This document shows positions 37,299 to 49,342 of a DNA stretch of 64,000 nt, piece by piece; within the stretch, counting starts at the first letter, position 1, and each line of letters opens with the position of its first letter. This DNA is from Isoetes taiwanensis. Lineage: Eukaryota; Streptophyta; Lycopodiopsida; Isoetales; Isoetaceae. The translations under genes and the position numbers were made by a program. The notes under the pieces are model-generated. The model was not told the DNA's origin. It was given only the letters and a program-made list of their open reading frames with translations, and made no database searches. The stretch is taken from positions 18,599,310-18,663,309 of the forward strand of contig JAJEKV010000004.1 of assembly GCA_021234155.1 (NCBI GenBank). The letters run 5' to 3'.

Positions 37299-38560
37299 GT
37301 GTATGCAGCTAGAGGCCTAAGCTCAGGGGAACGACAACGCCGAGAACTTATGGAAGAACAGAGTCCACCCAGGCCACGCCCGGCAAGGAACCTATTCGAG
37401 GAATTTGGAGCCATCACCCCAGAAGAGGAAATATCTCAGATGAGGACGGACCTGGAACAGATAAAGGCTTTGCTGTCCACGCAAGTAGGAGCGGGGTCGG
37501 TGGGCAACGCTTAGTTGCCTCAAGCATCAGTTCGGAAAACAGGAAGAGACAAGAAGAGAAGCAAGAGAAGGAGGTCCCCCAGCTCGGAATCCTCCGACTC
37601 AAGTTCAGATTCAGACTCCGATTCCGAGGAAGAGGAAGAGCAGGCCCAGGACCGAACAGATGCAAGGCAGAGAAACCCGGCAGATGCAAGGCAGAGGGAC
37701 GCCATAGATGCACGACAAAGGGACACAAGAGCCTCTGACTACCAGAAGAAGGTAGATTCTGCGCTGGGCAATGTATGGAAGGCCCGGAAACTGGAACAGT
37801 TCTCGGGTGAGAACAGGTCAGGGTTAGAAGCAGAGGCATGGCTGGACGAAATGAGTGAGTATGGCAATGCTTATGGCATGAAGGATAAGGACAAAGGTAG
37901 AGTGGCAACAGCCAACTTGAAAGGAGCCGCACGGATTTGGTGGAAGGGTTATGCAAAGGCACATGGCTTAAGCAGGGATGCTTGTAAGTTCAGAAAGTTT
38001 GCTAAAGCCTTCTGCGCCATTACGCCCCAAGGGAACACAAGTCCAACATGATGCGCTAGCTTCTACAAAGTTGCGCAAGGCAACAAGTCAGTCCAGAAAT
38101 ATACAGAGGAATTCATGAGGTCGAGGCTTTTATGTGCCAAAGTTAGGTGAGAAGCATGCAAGAGAAAGCTACGCTTGAAGGCCCGAATGAGGAGATCCGC
38201 AAGTTTGTAAGGGCAATAAACCCTAGGACAAAGATCGGGTTTGAGTCCAAGGCAATAAGCTTGCAAGGAACGGGACCTCGTAATAGCGGCGAGGCGCAGT
38301 ATTACCAAGACAAAGGCAAGGCAAACAGCGCTTTTAGCCCCGAGGGACCAATTTCAGACCAGCTAGAGCCCCATATAGTGGCAATCGTGGGAAGCAAAGC
38401 AGGAGAAGAAGCAGTGTCCTTCAAAGACAAGGTGAAGGGTCAAACTACTCCAAAGCAAAGGCGTTCCTTTTGCGTGCCATGCCCAAGGAAAAGAGACAGA
38501 GTGCATAGAAAAGCAGCCTTTGCTTCAAGTGCTTCCAGCCAGGCCATAGGACAAATGAAC
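37299..38560 (+). pseudogene. Gag region of the chromovirus
   Basis: 37299-37514 and 37515-38051 make an almost continuous frame split by one TAG. It has a Ser/Asp/Glu-rich stretch, repeated DARQRD words and the capsid-like core ARKLEQFSGENRSGLEAEAW, ATANLKGAARIWWKGY. After 38050 frames change repeatedly. At about 38510-38580 the plus strand hints at the CCHC knuckle (CFKCFQPGH-like), but it is broken. Confidence 0.75.
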
Positions 38561-38576
38561 CGCCCATACGCCATGA

Positions 38577-40264
38577 GTGCAAATAGCAGAGTTGGGAGAT
38601 TGGGACACTCGTCGACGACGACGGGCGGGGAAGCCCCGCGACTACATTCAGGGTGAGTGTCATATCTTTGCCGCAATAGATACAGAGCAAGCAGAGAGCC
38701 AGTATAAAGTAATTTCCACAGTAGGGAAGGCCAAGACCAAGTCCTTCATAGTCTTGATAGACTCAGGAAGTAGCCATAACTTTGCATCCCCCAGAATGGT
38801 TCAAATGTTGAAGTTGAAACCACTAAAGTCAAAGCCAAGGCCCGTTGTCTTAGCAAGTGGAGCAGTAAGGCAGACGGCAGGTAAGAGAATCAACTTCGAC
38901 ATCGACTTGCCAGGGATTAATATCCAGATGGGGGCAGAGGTAATGGGCATTGGCAAATACGACTTGATCATAGGTATGGAGTACCTTGGACCAGCAGGGG
39001 CCATTATTGATTGTGGAAAGCGGAAGGTGACCTTCCCAACGCCCGACGACAAGATCATTGAGATCACAGGTAAAGAAGTTGTTCCCATCATGCAGTGTAT
39101 GTCTTCTAAAGGGCTGTTCAAGTGCATCAAGAGTGAGCAGGTGGCATACATCTTCAAGCTTGAGATTAGTGAGCCGGAATCAGAAGCAAGCAAAGAAGAC
39201 AAGGTGCTCAGCAGGTTGCCGAAGCAAATAGCTAAGCTGATCATGGAGTTCCATGATCTCTTTCCAGATGAGATCAAGCAGCTTCCTCCTTATAGGGGAG
39301 TCGAGTGCGAGATAGCACTCGAACCGGGAACAAAGCCGACAAGCAAGGCTCCATACAGAATGACGACGCAGGAGTTGTCGGAGCTAAAGAAGCAATTGCA
39401 GGAGCTACTCGACCTAGGCTTCATTAGGCCTAGCGTCTCGCCGTTTGGAGCGCCCATTCTTTTTGTCAAGAAGAAGGACGGATCTTTGAGGATGTGCATA
39501 GACTATAGGCAGTTGAATAAGCACACCATTAAGAACAAGTATGCGCTCCCAAGATCGACTAATTTGATGGATCAGCTTCAAGGAGCAAGGATCTTTTCCA
39601 AAATCGACTTAAGGTCGCTATTATCATCAGATCCGGATAAAGGAGGAAGATATCCATAAGACCGCCTTCAGAACGCGGTATGGGCACTATGAGTTCACGG
39701 TAATGCCTTTCGGCTTATCGAATGCCCCCGCGACGTTCATGAGGCTCATGAACGACATCTTCAGGGAGTTTTTAGACACCTTTGTGATTGTATTCTTTGA
39801 CAACATTTTGGTGTATAGCAGATCCCTTGAAGAACACGTACAACACTTAAGGAGAGTGCTAGAGAAGTTGAAGAGGCACCAGTTGTACGCCAAGTTGTCG
39901 AAGTGCCACTTCGCAACGGAGAAGGTGGAATACCTGGGTCACGTGATCTCAGCAGAAGGAATCTCAACGGATCCTGCCAAGATTGAAGCCGCCATTCAAA
40001 GGGGGCGGCACCAAGAATGTGCATGAGGTCAGAAGTTTTCTGCCAGTTGTGGTACTACAGAAGTTCGTGAAGAACTTTGCTAAGATAGCGGCCCCGTTAA
40101 CATACCTGACGAGGGCAGAGAAGGTGAAAGATTGGGCAGAGCATTGGCACAAGAAAGCCCAAAAGGGGTTTGAATTGTTGAAAGAAGCCCTGACGACAGC
40201 CCCTGTCTTGACCTTGCCGGACCCGGAGAAAGATAAGCTTGTAGCAACAGATGCAGTAAGATAA
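38577..40264 (+). pseudogene. Protease and reverse transcriptase
   Basis: 38577-39659 is open for 360 codons: aspartic protease with [13 protein letters not shown] and LIIGMEYL, then the RT start [56 protein letters not shown]. The frame breaks where DLRSGYYHIRI is expected (a TG appears lost), continues at 39703-40026 with [19 protein letters not shown] and [13 protein letters not shown], and breaks again. The catalytic box reads FFDNILVYS; the family has xxDD, so the second Asp is Asn and this copy could not polymerise even with a repaired frame. Confidence 0.85.
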
Positions 40265-40280
40265 GCTACAAAAAAGGTTT

Positions 40281-41700
40281 ATGCGTGAAGAGCGTGTGGT
40301 AGCGTATGATTCCAGGAAGATGAACGACGCCGAGACGCGCTACCCAACGCATGATCAAGAATTGCTTGCGGTTGTCAGGGCATTAAGAATATGGAGGCAC
40401 TATCTCTTGGGAAGGAAGTTCCAATTGGATACCGACCATCAGAGCCTCCAGTATGTATTCACGCAACCACACCTCAATCTGAGGCAGCGGAGGTGGATGG
40501 AGTTCCTCGAGGAATATGACTTTGAGATAGTCTACAAGCCGGGGAAACTCAATGTGGTAGCGGATGCGCTTTCAAGGCACCCCCTGACAACTAGAGTGCA
40601 TTGCAATGCAATTTCGACGCTCTCCAGCGACTTTGGTAAGAAGATTGAAGAGACCTTGCCAACGGATGTGGATTTCAGGGAAGTATGGGCAAGCCTCTCT
40701 AGGGAGGCTAGAACAGATAAAGAGCGGGAGGCCTTCAAGCATTTTAAGAAGGAAGGCAACCTGTTATACCATAAGAACAAGTTGTGCGTACCCGAATCAT
40801 CAGGTGTAAGGAAGTTGATCCTCCATGACACGCACAACAGCCCAATAGCTGGCCATGCGGGATTCATGAAAACATATTTCAAAGTGCGCAGCAGCTATTA
40901 TTGGCCAGGAATGAAGAAGCAAGTAGCTCGCTACATCAGGGAATGTCAGCTATGCCAGCAGACGAAGGCGGAGCAGCTTCGAATTCCAGGGGCATTAGAG
41001 CCATTAGCGGTGCCAAACGCTAAGTGGGAGGTGATCAGCATGGATTTCATCACAGGGCTCCCAAGGACGGTAAGAGGGAAGGATGCCTTGATGGTAGTGG
41101 TCGATAAGTTGTCGAAGATGGCACACTTTGTGCCTTGCAGGACCACAGATACAGCTATGGATACAGCAAAGCTCTTCACCAAAGAGATCTTCGGGCTTCA
41201 TGGCATGCCAAGGGAGATTATATCCGATTGTGGACCCCAAGTTCATGAGTGCTTTTTGGCAAGACCTCTTTGGCGACAATTCGCACCAAGCTATCCATGA
41301 GCACGGGCGTATCATCCTCGTGACGGATGGCCAAACAGAGCGGACCAACAGGATCTTAGAAGACATGCTACTTAAACTATGTCCGAATAAGCAAAGTATG
41401 TGGGAAGAATTTATTCTACTTAAACTATGTCCGGAATGGTGGAGTTATTCACTTGGTGGAGTTTGCATACAATAGCACCAAGCAGGAATCATCCCAAATG
41501 TCGCCGTTTATGATCAATTACGGCTACCAAAGGCCTAACTCCGCATTAATTTGGCACAACCCCCGTCAAAAGTGGAAGTTTCGCAGCCAGATGTTGGCCG
41601 ATATGCAAAGCAGCCTTTGTGGAAGAGGTTCGAGGGTATCCGATAGCAGCAAGAAGTCGACAAAAGAGCATTGCCGACAAGCATCGAACAAATGAGAGTT
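40281..41700 (+). pseudogene. RNase H and integrase
   Basis: 40281-41300 is open for 339 codons. RNase H: VVAYDSRKMNDAETRY, RIWRHYLLGRKFQLDTDHQS, KPGKLNVVADALSRHP. Integrase zinc domain: HDTHNSPIAGHAGFMKT...CQLCQQ. Core: Asp in ISMDFITGLPR, Asp in REIISDCGPQ; the frame breaks before Glu, which appears at about 41335 in GQTERTNRILEDM. Later fragments to 41700 hold VEFAYNSTKQESSQMSPF. Related to the integrase at 22 kb but not a close copy. Confidence 0.85.
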
Positions 41701-42110
41701 CAAAGTTGGAGATGAGGTATGGCTCAAGATCAAGGTGAAGAAGCGGCTCGCTGGATCGGGAATTGCAAGAAGCTTGCTCCAAGGTGGGCTGGACCTTCGT
41801 AATAATTAAGAGAGTAGGTAATCAATCCTACAAGTTAGATTTGCCAAAGACACCTAAAGATTCATAAGGTCTTCCATGTGAGTTTGTTGAAGAAGCACAC
41901 TCCAAACCCGCATTTAAGTCTTGGACACTCCAACGTTGTTGGAAATGACGGAGGAGCAACTGGAAATAGTTCCGTAACTGATTCTTGATAAAGCTTTCAA
42001 AGAAAACGAGGAGATCAGAATTCCTCCAAAGATTTGGTCAAGTGGAAACACTTGCCGCTGGAAGACGCGACATGGGTACTTAAGAAAGATTTAGAAAACA
42101 AGACCCACGC
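41701..42110 (+). pseudogene. Integrase C-terminus with chromodomain
   Basis: Broken frames read KLAPRWAGPFVIIKRVGNQS, YKLDLP and, at 42031-42099, DLVKWKHLPLEDATWVLKKD. The latter is the C-terminal half of a chromodomain (family pattern VKWKGxPxEDATWE). This places the element among chromoviruses. The preceding words ILDKAF and NEEIRIPP fit the linker/start of the domain. Confidence 0.75.
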
Positions 42111-43158
42111 TTTATGGAGCAATGGGACGGCAAGGTCATCTCCCAAGAAATCGGCTCGTGCATGTCGATTTGTGTAGGTTAATTCTTGTGTAGTTAGGAT
42201 TAATCCACGATGCCACCTATGCTTGGTATGGGTCGCATGTGTTGTTACCGATGATGGGACCACACGGTGATCTCTAGGGCGTGGTGTAATGTCAATGTAG
42301 GCATGACCGCGTTCCGCTTGGACGAAAGTGGAAGGTAGATTAGAAAGTCTACTTCGGTCCCACGGAAGTAGACGACCTCGAGAGAAAGGAGGTCATTAAG
42401 GAATGCAATCGATAGGAAAAGCACCTCTAGCCCCATATATGCTTTGATAGGAGGAATCAGGCCTTCACGCCCATATACGGGGAAGGACCTATCCTCCACC
42501 GGGCAACTAGGGTGTAGGCATGAGCGGCATATAGGCATATAGTAGGCCGCCTCAGCGCCATAATGGAAGATTCACCCTCTTCCCCTACGGAGATTAGCCA
42601 TGCATCCATGTAGATAGGTGGGTGGTCACCATATAACCAAAAATTTATTAAATAATTAAAATGGTACTAACGTAGTATCGACCTGCAGGCCAATAGAGCG
42701 CTCCGGAGGGCAAGGAGGTCGAGCTACGAAGAATTGCAGCACAAATTTTGTTGGAATGTGTTGCAAGGAACGAAGAGTACCTCGAATAATAATTATAGAC
42801 ATGAAATGTAGAAATTTTGTCTAACTTAATGTCATAATAACTAAGATAGTGAATAACTTGTTTAATGATGTTATGAATTGATAAGTATTCCATAGTATGA
42901 TGACGTAATAATGTTCTAAAAAATATTACCTTAGGGTAATCTTGGTAAATGTATTATGCATCACGTTGATTGCAGATTGCAGATTAGGAAGATCCCAAGG
43001 TGGGGAGACCCACGATGTCGCTGGACAAAGATCATTTCAAGGTGGGGAGAATGACGCCCAAAGACAAGATAATATCGTCCCGCTAATCCATAATCGCATC
43101 GCCACACGCCACGCCGCGACACGCCATGTCCGACCGACGCCGGATAGCGACGGATAGC
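42111..43158 (+). other. 3' untranslated part of the chromovirus
   Basis: No domain recognised. GATCCCAAGGTGGGGAGA (42991) and TTTCAAGGTGGGGAGA (43035) are polypurine-tract candidates, though the LTR starts only at 43159. The last ~100 bp are rich in CGCCAC words and resemble the stub at 27196-27287. Confidence 0.5.
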
Positions 43159-44630
43159 TGTAAGTAGCCCTAGGGGCAACTTGCTAGGTATGTTCACATG
43201 TCATTAATGTGCACTTATGCACATTAATGTGGGCACACTTTTCCATGTAGGCATAATTTTGCCACCTAGCCATTAATGGCAGTGGCCCTTTCAATTATCC
43301 CACATGCCAAAAAGGGATAATTGGAAACCCTAGCCCTAACCCCCATGTCTATTTAGGGTAGGGAAACCCTAACTTGCTAGTTTTCGTCCATAGGGTTTTA
43401 GAGCTCTGTTTTGGCTGCCCCAGGAGCCAAAACCGCTCCCCGTGACGCCAAGTTTAATCGCACCATCGGGCTTTTCCCGAATTCGATGAGCTCGTGAGAA
43501 TGGTTGAACTCAGTCGAGGAGCCACCTGGGGATCAGGTATTTGGTCAATTTAATAGCTTAAACCGTCTTCTAGTCATGGAATCAGTAAGTTTAGCCTATT
43601 AAATTGCCCATAGCAGCCATCTAGATCTCTAGATACCAAGCTCTAACTAAGGAACCTAACTCTATGTTATAGATTAGGTCTAGTTCTTTAGTTCTTCTGT
43701 GATGTATATGGACGATGTTTCTGCGGAACTCCCCTTGTATTGGGAAGGGGGTAGAGGCCCCGAAGTCGCGGTAGTTGATGCTCCTAGAATAGCCTCTCCC
43801 CTAGCACATCGTAGATTCGCCGGCAGGTACAAGAACCACACCGGGTTGTGGGTGAAGGGGCCGACCGGGCTAAGAAGGAGGTTCATGTCTCGACTCTTGA
43901 AATGTTCCCTCCGGTGTGTAAGGCCTACCGGGATCATCGTGACTAGGTCTAATGGCTTACCACCGAAGTGCGGGTAAGGCATGGACTCGACACCGTGAAG
44001 TGGTGTACACTTTCCAGTGGGGTTCACCAATACGCAAAGTGGCCCTCTAGTCACCTTGAGTCAAAGATGCGATCTCCGGAGGGAGTGATCCCTTCTCGCC
44101 CCATCGAACCGGGAGGATGAGACCCGTGAATAGCCCCTTTGGCTATGCATCCCGTGCGGGCTATAGCGGCCAGTCCCGACACTTTTCAGCCTACTCAAAG
44201 TGTGCAATGTGAGGGGCGGATGGAGTGGACAACCCGATGCCATGTTCTCATGCCCAAATCCATTGCCATGAATTCTCGCCCGCAAAGAACTTCGGAGACC
44301 CAAGCCGCCGTACCATTCCCTTGAAGTATGAGCCTTGGGTAGGATTCCCTATGTGATGTTCTCGATCATTGTGTATGCAGATGATGATGCACCACCCTTC
44401 CGGGTGGGATGGAGGATTATGTTGTATACCGACATGTATGTTTACGCCCGCAGCCTAGGTAGGCCCCGAGGGAGACAGGGGTAGAATGACACCTTCACTC
44501 TTCCCCAATGGGACTCGCCACGGGTGCGATGATATGTGGAGGGCCTTGTATCACAAGGCGCGCCTGGTATGAGGGAAGAACTCCTGCTTGTATATGGTGC
44601 GGGCACCGTATGCGAGTAGGGGACGTCACA
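43159..44630 (+). repeat. 3' LTR of the chromovirus
   Basis: 1472 bp, TGTAAGTAGCCC to GGACGTCACA. Same length and order as 27288-28758, but with many local differences concentrated at CAG/CTG triplets. It contains AAACCCTAGCCCTAACC-type telo-box words near the 5' end and is followed by ANT1 copy B. Confidence 0.9.
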
Positions 44631-45040
44631 ATGTCAATTGTTTCTTCCCCGACTGCAAGGTAACCAACAAACCCAAAAAGAAGATACAGAAGTGATCAAT
44701 ACAAAAGCAAGCCCAAGTGTCCTGTTGAACTTCTGAGGCTTTTTCATTGATGCCCTCAGTGGCAAGGTCATTTCAAATTCTTCATAGCAATATACAGATA
44801 TCCCAAGAGCAAAAAATAGGCCTTGGAAATTGGTATATGACTGCATGCCCTTAAAGCCATCGTAGCTGCCAAAATCGTCCTTGATAACTATAGCTATTGC
44901 AAGCACATTACAAGTATCAAAGCAAATATCTTTGAATGGAGCTAATGTCGCCGATGATCGCACCAAATGAAAATACAATTGATGAATAGATCCCCTTAGT
45001 GCCAAAAATTGAGAACAGGTTGTGTGCATGATCTAACCTG
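44631..45040 (-). pseudogene. ANT1-like transporter, 5' part, copy B
   Basis: Duplicate of 28759-29810 without the MITE. Reads LFSIFGTKG, CNVLAIAIVIKDDFGSYDGF, NFQGLFFALGISVYCYEEFE, MTLPLRASMKKPQKFNRTLG and LAFVLITS, then shifts frame before LFGFVGYLAVGEETIDI. It has no 3' half: the LTR follows directly. Small changes near 44930 (APFKDICFDTCN against APFSIFADTCN in copy A) add further damage. Confidence 0.8.
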
Positions 45041-47725
45041 CAATGCCTTCTGCAGATGTCTCGCTGCCAAACATTCCGCATCCATGGCCGCCTAAGCCCT
45101 TGCATCCACATATCTGCAAAAAAGCCTTTGGGGTTTGCAAATCGCCCACTTGCCTGTAAAGCATAAATCTGCAAAATAAAGACACAAACTCTATTGTCTG
45201 TAAAGCATAAATCTGCAAAATAAAGACACATAATGATCACCCAGCACCTAAAAAGTTATTGAAGAACTAAATAGCACTTTAAAGTATTGAGATCATCTTC
45301 ATGGCAGCTGAGTGCAGTTGATTTATGCAAATAAAGCATCTACCATAGAGCAGAACTCATTAACTACAAAAGGCACAATGGAAACACTGCTACAAGATAA
45401 ATCTTGGGAAAGAAGAGACTAAGTGAAAACTCTATATGCAAACATGTGTTTGCTCAAATAATGGAGCATACTTGCATATGAAAGGACTGCATTATTGCAG
45501 AATGCAGTAGGGGAATGCAAGAACCTTTCTATGCAGACATCTTTGCTGGAAAAAAATACTGCTTTGCTCAAATAATGTCATATTTTGCCAGCTGGTAAAT
45601 GCAGTACCACTGGCATCAAAATGAGTCCTACCATTTGCACAGTAACCTTCAGTCATAATAACCAATTTGACTGGAATCTGCAACATGCTAGACATGTATC
45701 AGTATAGAGTGTTTTATTCAAACAAGGCTAAAGACCCTCTAAAAGCTGGAAGCATATCTGACATTCTCTTCCATCTGCTAAAATCCAAACAAATGGGGCT
45801 TTTGATATATAACTGGTGAAGTTCCAAACTTGACCATTCACAGCTCCAACAAGTAAAGTCGTCCATAGCTTCAAGGGCCAAACCCATGAAGTTTTTTGGT
45901 GGATTGGAAGATCCCTGTATAGCAAGAAAGATCCAGACCACTCGAAACTGTTTGCAAGGGAAAAATTACTTAGCAACATAACAGTTGAGGTTGGAAAAAG
46001 CATAGGACGGAATCAAAAGAAAAACATAGATATGTAACCTGGCAAGAAGGAAAATTTTTCAAAGAAATCATATGCAAAATTCCATCCTAAGGGAAGCAGA
46101 GATGCTTTGCGAATTATCTCCACCTGCTGTCAGCATTTGGATAGAGAGCTTGCACAGAATAATCATCTGCGTGTAGGTCAACTCAAAGAGATTGCTAATC
46201 ACAGCCCAGGCACTGGTAGGGCCTTATTTCCTATGGCACGAAGCTTGTTGCAAAAGTCAATCTTTGCTAGCAAAATTGTCAAGAATATGATGTCGGAATG
46301 AATTGCACACAATACACAAGCAGTACAACACATCATTGTAACAAATGCCGCAACAAATAAAAATATACAAATGCACAACAAATAAATACACAAACGCAAA
46401 CAATTGCACAACACAAACGTAACAATTCCACAACAAATAAACTCGCAAAAGTGCATAAATACCTAAAGCGTACAACCTTTCGAGAAAAATCAAAATCTCC
46501 TTTTCTCCGACTATGGCTTTGAAAATCCATGGCAGCAGCTGCCCTCCGCCTCCGGCCCCTTCCGACGTTCCTCCCCCTCCCAACCCTCTGCAAATTTCTA
46601 CAGATTTTTCCAGGGATCAACACAGGTTTTTTTAATCCTTTTCTTTTGATTCTTTCTTGCGATTCGGTGCTCATAATTTTGCATTTAATAGGAGCAGAAA
46701 GTCGATGGTGTTATCTTTCATAGCTGTGGTTTCTTTGATTCTGGCAGTAGTAGATGCATCGCCGTTGAATTTTATAACTTCGACAATGAATCAGCCCCGA
46801 TTTCCGCATGATGTGAGCCAAAAAATGGTAATACCTATTCCGGCAAAAACAGAGTGGAGTTTTTCTTTGAGATCCGCTTTTGCAAAGCACCAATACCATG
46901 GCGGGAAGAGTGGCAAGAAGAAATTGTGTATAAAAGCCGCGGCGCCATGGCGAGCCGGTCCTTTTGAAATGATTTTACGGATGGGATAAGGTCCAAATCC
47001 TATCCCAAGGATGGAAGCCGATGGCCGGCGATGGCGATCCGGCTTCGATCACAAAAGCAGGGGGATGGGGGGCAAAAGCATTGAGCATGCGCTATGACAA
47101 AAGCATTAAGCGGGCTCTTCAGAAATCCATGGAGCGGACTAAATCTGAAAAGCACGGAGATGGATTGGATGAAGCGTGAAACAAAATCATAAATCCAATG
47201 AATGAAAATAAAATAAAAAATCAACGGCCAAGATCGCACACAAAACTATCATCTTATTTTGGTTTTAGTACTATATATATATATTATTAAAATTCGATTT
47301 TTTTCCTAATGGTTTGGGGTGTGAATATGAATTTGCGCCATTTTTCACCCCGGTCTCGGATTGGGATGATTTTTTGACCCATTTTGGGTGAAATTTGATG
47401 CTCATGCATAATTTCCACTTCAATTTTACTGGAATGTTGATTTGACTCATTCTTGTTTTTCTGCATCTATAATTTAGCCTAACTTTATGACCGACTACTT
47501 AAGAGAAAATTTTTTTCCCCCATTTTTCGAGATTCAATGCTAGAATTTTCCGTTCCATGCTCTCTTCATCTATAATTTAGTCTAACTTTATGACCCCACT
47601 ACTTAGGAGAGACCCATTTTTCGAGGTTCAATGCTGGAATTTTCCGTTCCATGCTCTAGACTACTTAGCCAGGGATATGGTCAGTGCTAGCTCTTGGTCA
47701 ACCAAGAACATTGCTCTGATACCAT
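45041..47725. repeat. Upstream part of the duplicated ANT1 block, copy B
   Basis: Counterpart of 29800-32502, including the 161-codon-type minus frame (46333-46674), the hydrophobic-start plus frame (46657-46989, frame-shifted near 46870) and the 95-bp duplication (47462-47660). Identity is very high at 47250-47700 but drops at 46850-47200, almost only at CAG/CTG words. Confidence 0.85.
47713..47724 (-). promoter_or_regulatory. Primer-binding site, initiator tRNA-Met
   Basis: TGGTATCAGAGC on the minus strand, directly after the LTR end at 47726. A perfect match to the common plant gypsy/copia PBS. Confidence 0.85.
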
Positions 47726-49342
47726 TGTGACATTCCCCACCAAATATATGATGCCTCGTTGTACATCTCGCGAGAAATCCCCCATCCAACCCTTCGGCCG
47801 CATGGGCCCTCCATCTATCCCGCACCCAAGGCACCCCTAGTGCGAGAACGGGACACGAAGGTGTCTTGCGCGCCCTTCCCCCTATGGGCTCCTACAACAG
47901 CGGGAGCATAACATAATGTCAGCACTATCAATAACAATACATCCAACCACCTCGAAACATCCATAGATACATCAAAGATATCAAAATACCATAAAACATG
48001 AGAGCTCCTATCCAGGCTCAGACTCATAGGGGAAGTAGGCTGACAGTTGGGTCACAAGATAGAGTAGACCAGGATATAACAATGGCGGCGCTGGCTATAG
48101 ACAATGGCTAGGGTTGACCACTCCATCCGCCCCTTCTGTGCATACTTTGCAGACGGGCTAGATCGGGCTCTGGCGTGACTATAACCTGCTGGAGACGTAA
48201 TCCTATGGTATCACCCATTGGGACTACTCTGGGTTGGATCTCCCCGATCCGATGAGGTAGAAAGGGTTACATCTCCCCTTTCTCAAGTCTAGTGGTTTTT
48301 TGGGCGGCTAGAGGATCGTGGCGTCACACGATCTGTCCCCAATTGAACCCCCCCAAAACAAGAGCCAGGCCAGCACCTGCAACTCTTGAGAGGCAGGGCC
48401 CCAGGAGATGTCGGACCCATACCCGGGCCACAAGAAGTGACCGGCTATAAGCCTAGCCCGCTATGAGCCCCCAGTAGCCGCGGCCGGGGAACCTCCCTCC
48501 ACTTTGCCACTAGCCCCATTGTATGGCGCTAAGTCACTCCATAGCCACCGTAGCTGGGAGGGTTTCTATGCACAGGCCGCAACTAATAGGAACTAAGGGG
48601 TCTAAAACTAGGAGCATCGTCTAGATAATGACTATTAGGTCTCTACCCCCCTTCCCAATACACAAGAGGTGCAAACATAAGATCAACCAACAACGTACAT
48701 CAACATAACATGATAATAATGAAGATAACATCTAATTTACGCACATGAGTCTACCTACTTGTTAGGGTCCTTGCTGAGGGTTCGAAGCTAGGCTAGGGGT
48801 TCTAGGAAGGCTCTACTAGCAAGGAAAGATACTAGCTCATCTGGAATCCTAGGTTCCAGATGATCTACCTATGAAGCCACTCTGAATACCTACTTTAGAC
48901 GAACTTCCTCCAACTCCTGGGGTCTGCATGACTTGATGGTAAGTCGGGTGGTTCCTCCTCCTCCTGATGGATGCACTGCCTTGGAGCTGTCGAGATGAGC
49001 TACACCGCAACGAACGGTGATCGAGACGGAGTTCCGAGCGTGGAATAGGTCTCAAGGCAGGTGGAGCCGAAAAGTGGCCTAGGGTTAGGGTTAGGGTACT
49101 TATAGATTAGGGTTCCATGTCATTGCCACGTGGTTCCAATGGGATCTTTCCTGTGGCGGGTGCCAATGGGCTAAGACCATGTGAAAATGGCCCTAAGCCT
49201 AAGGTTGGCTAAGTTATATAATTAACTTAGCCATGCTCCCTTTACCACCTTCAATGGTGTACAAGAGTACTCAAGTGGCCTTGTACAATGATGTGGCCCA
49301 AAATATATGTATTCATGGCGTATATTTCCGGGAAACGTCACA
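47726..49342 (-). mobile_element. Complete inverted LTR of a related gypsy element
   Basis: 1617 bp on the minus strand, TGTGACGTTTCC to GGGGAATGTCACA (TGTGAC inverted ends). It shares diverged blocks with the other LTR family, e.g. the GTATTGGGAAGGGGGGTAGAG and GGGGCGGATGGAGTGG words in reverse orientation. Followed by the PBS and a few hundred bases of leader; the rest of this element is missing. Confidence 0.8.

Larger units (their letters stand above)
32686..44630 (+). mobile_element. Long chromovirus with extra 5' modules
   Basis: Plus-strand Ty3/gypsy element: partial 5' LTR (32686-33031), PBS (33034-33044), about 4.2 kb of unusual leader with two ORF modules, gag, protease, RT, RNase H, integrase, a chromodomain near 42031-42100, purine-rich words AAGGTGGGGAGA at 42998 and 43041, and the 3' LTR (43159-44630). 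At 11.9 kb it is long for a chromovirus. The 5' LTR has lost its first ~1.1 kb at a duplication joint. Frames are broken at many places; some breaks may be consensus errors (see findings). Confidence 0.85.

Noticed and set aside
37414-37962. 182-codon minus ORF opposite gag
   Set aside because: Antisense shadow of the Ser/Asp/Glu-rich gag segment.
49075-49100. GGGTTAGGGTTAGGG as interstitial telomere
   Set aside because: Only about three units, of the TTAGGG rather than TTTAGGG type, inside an LTR; related LTRs have similar telo-box words.
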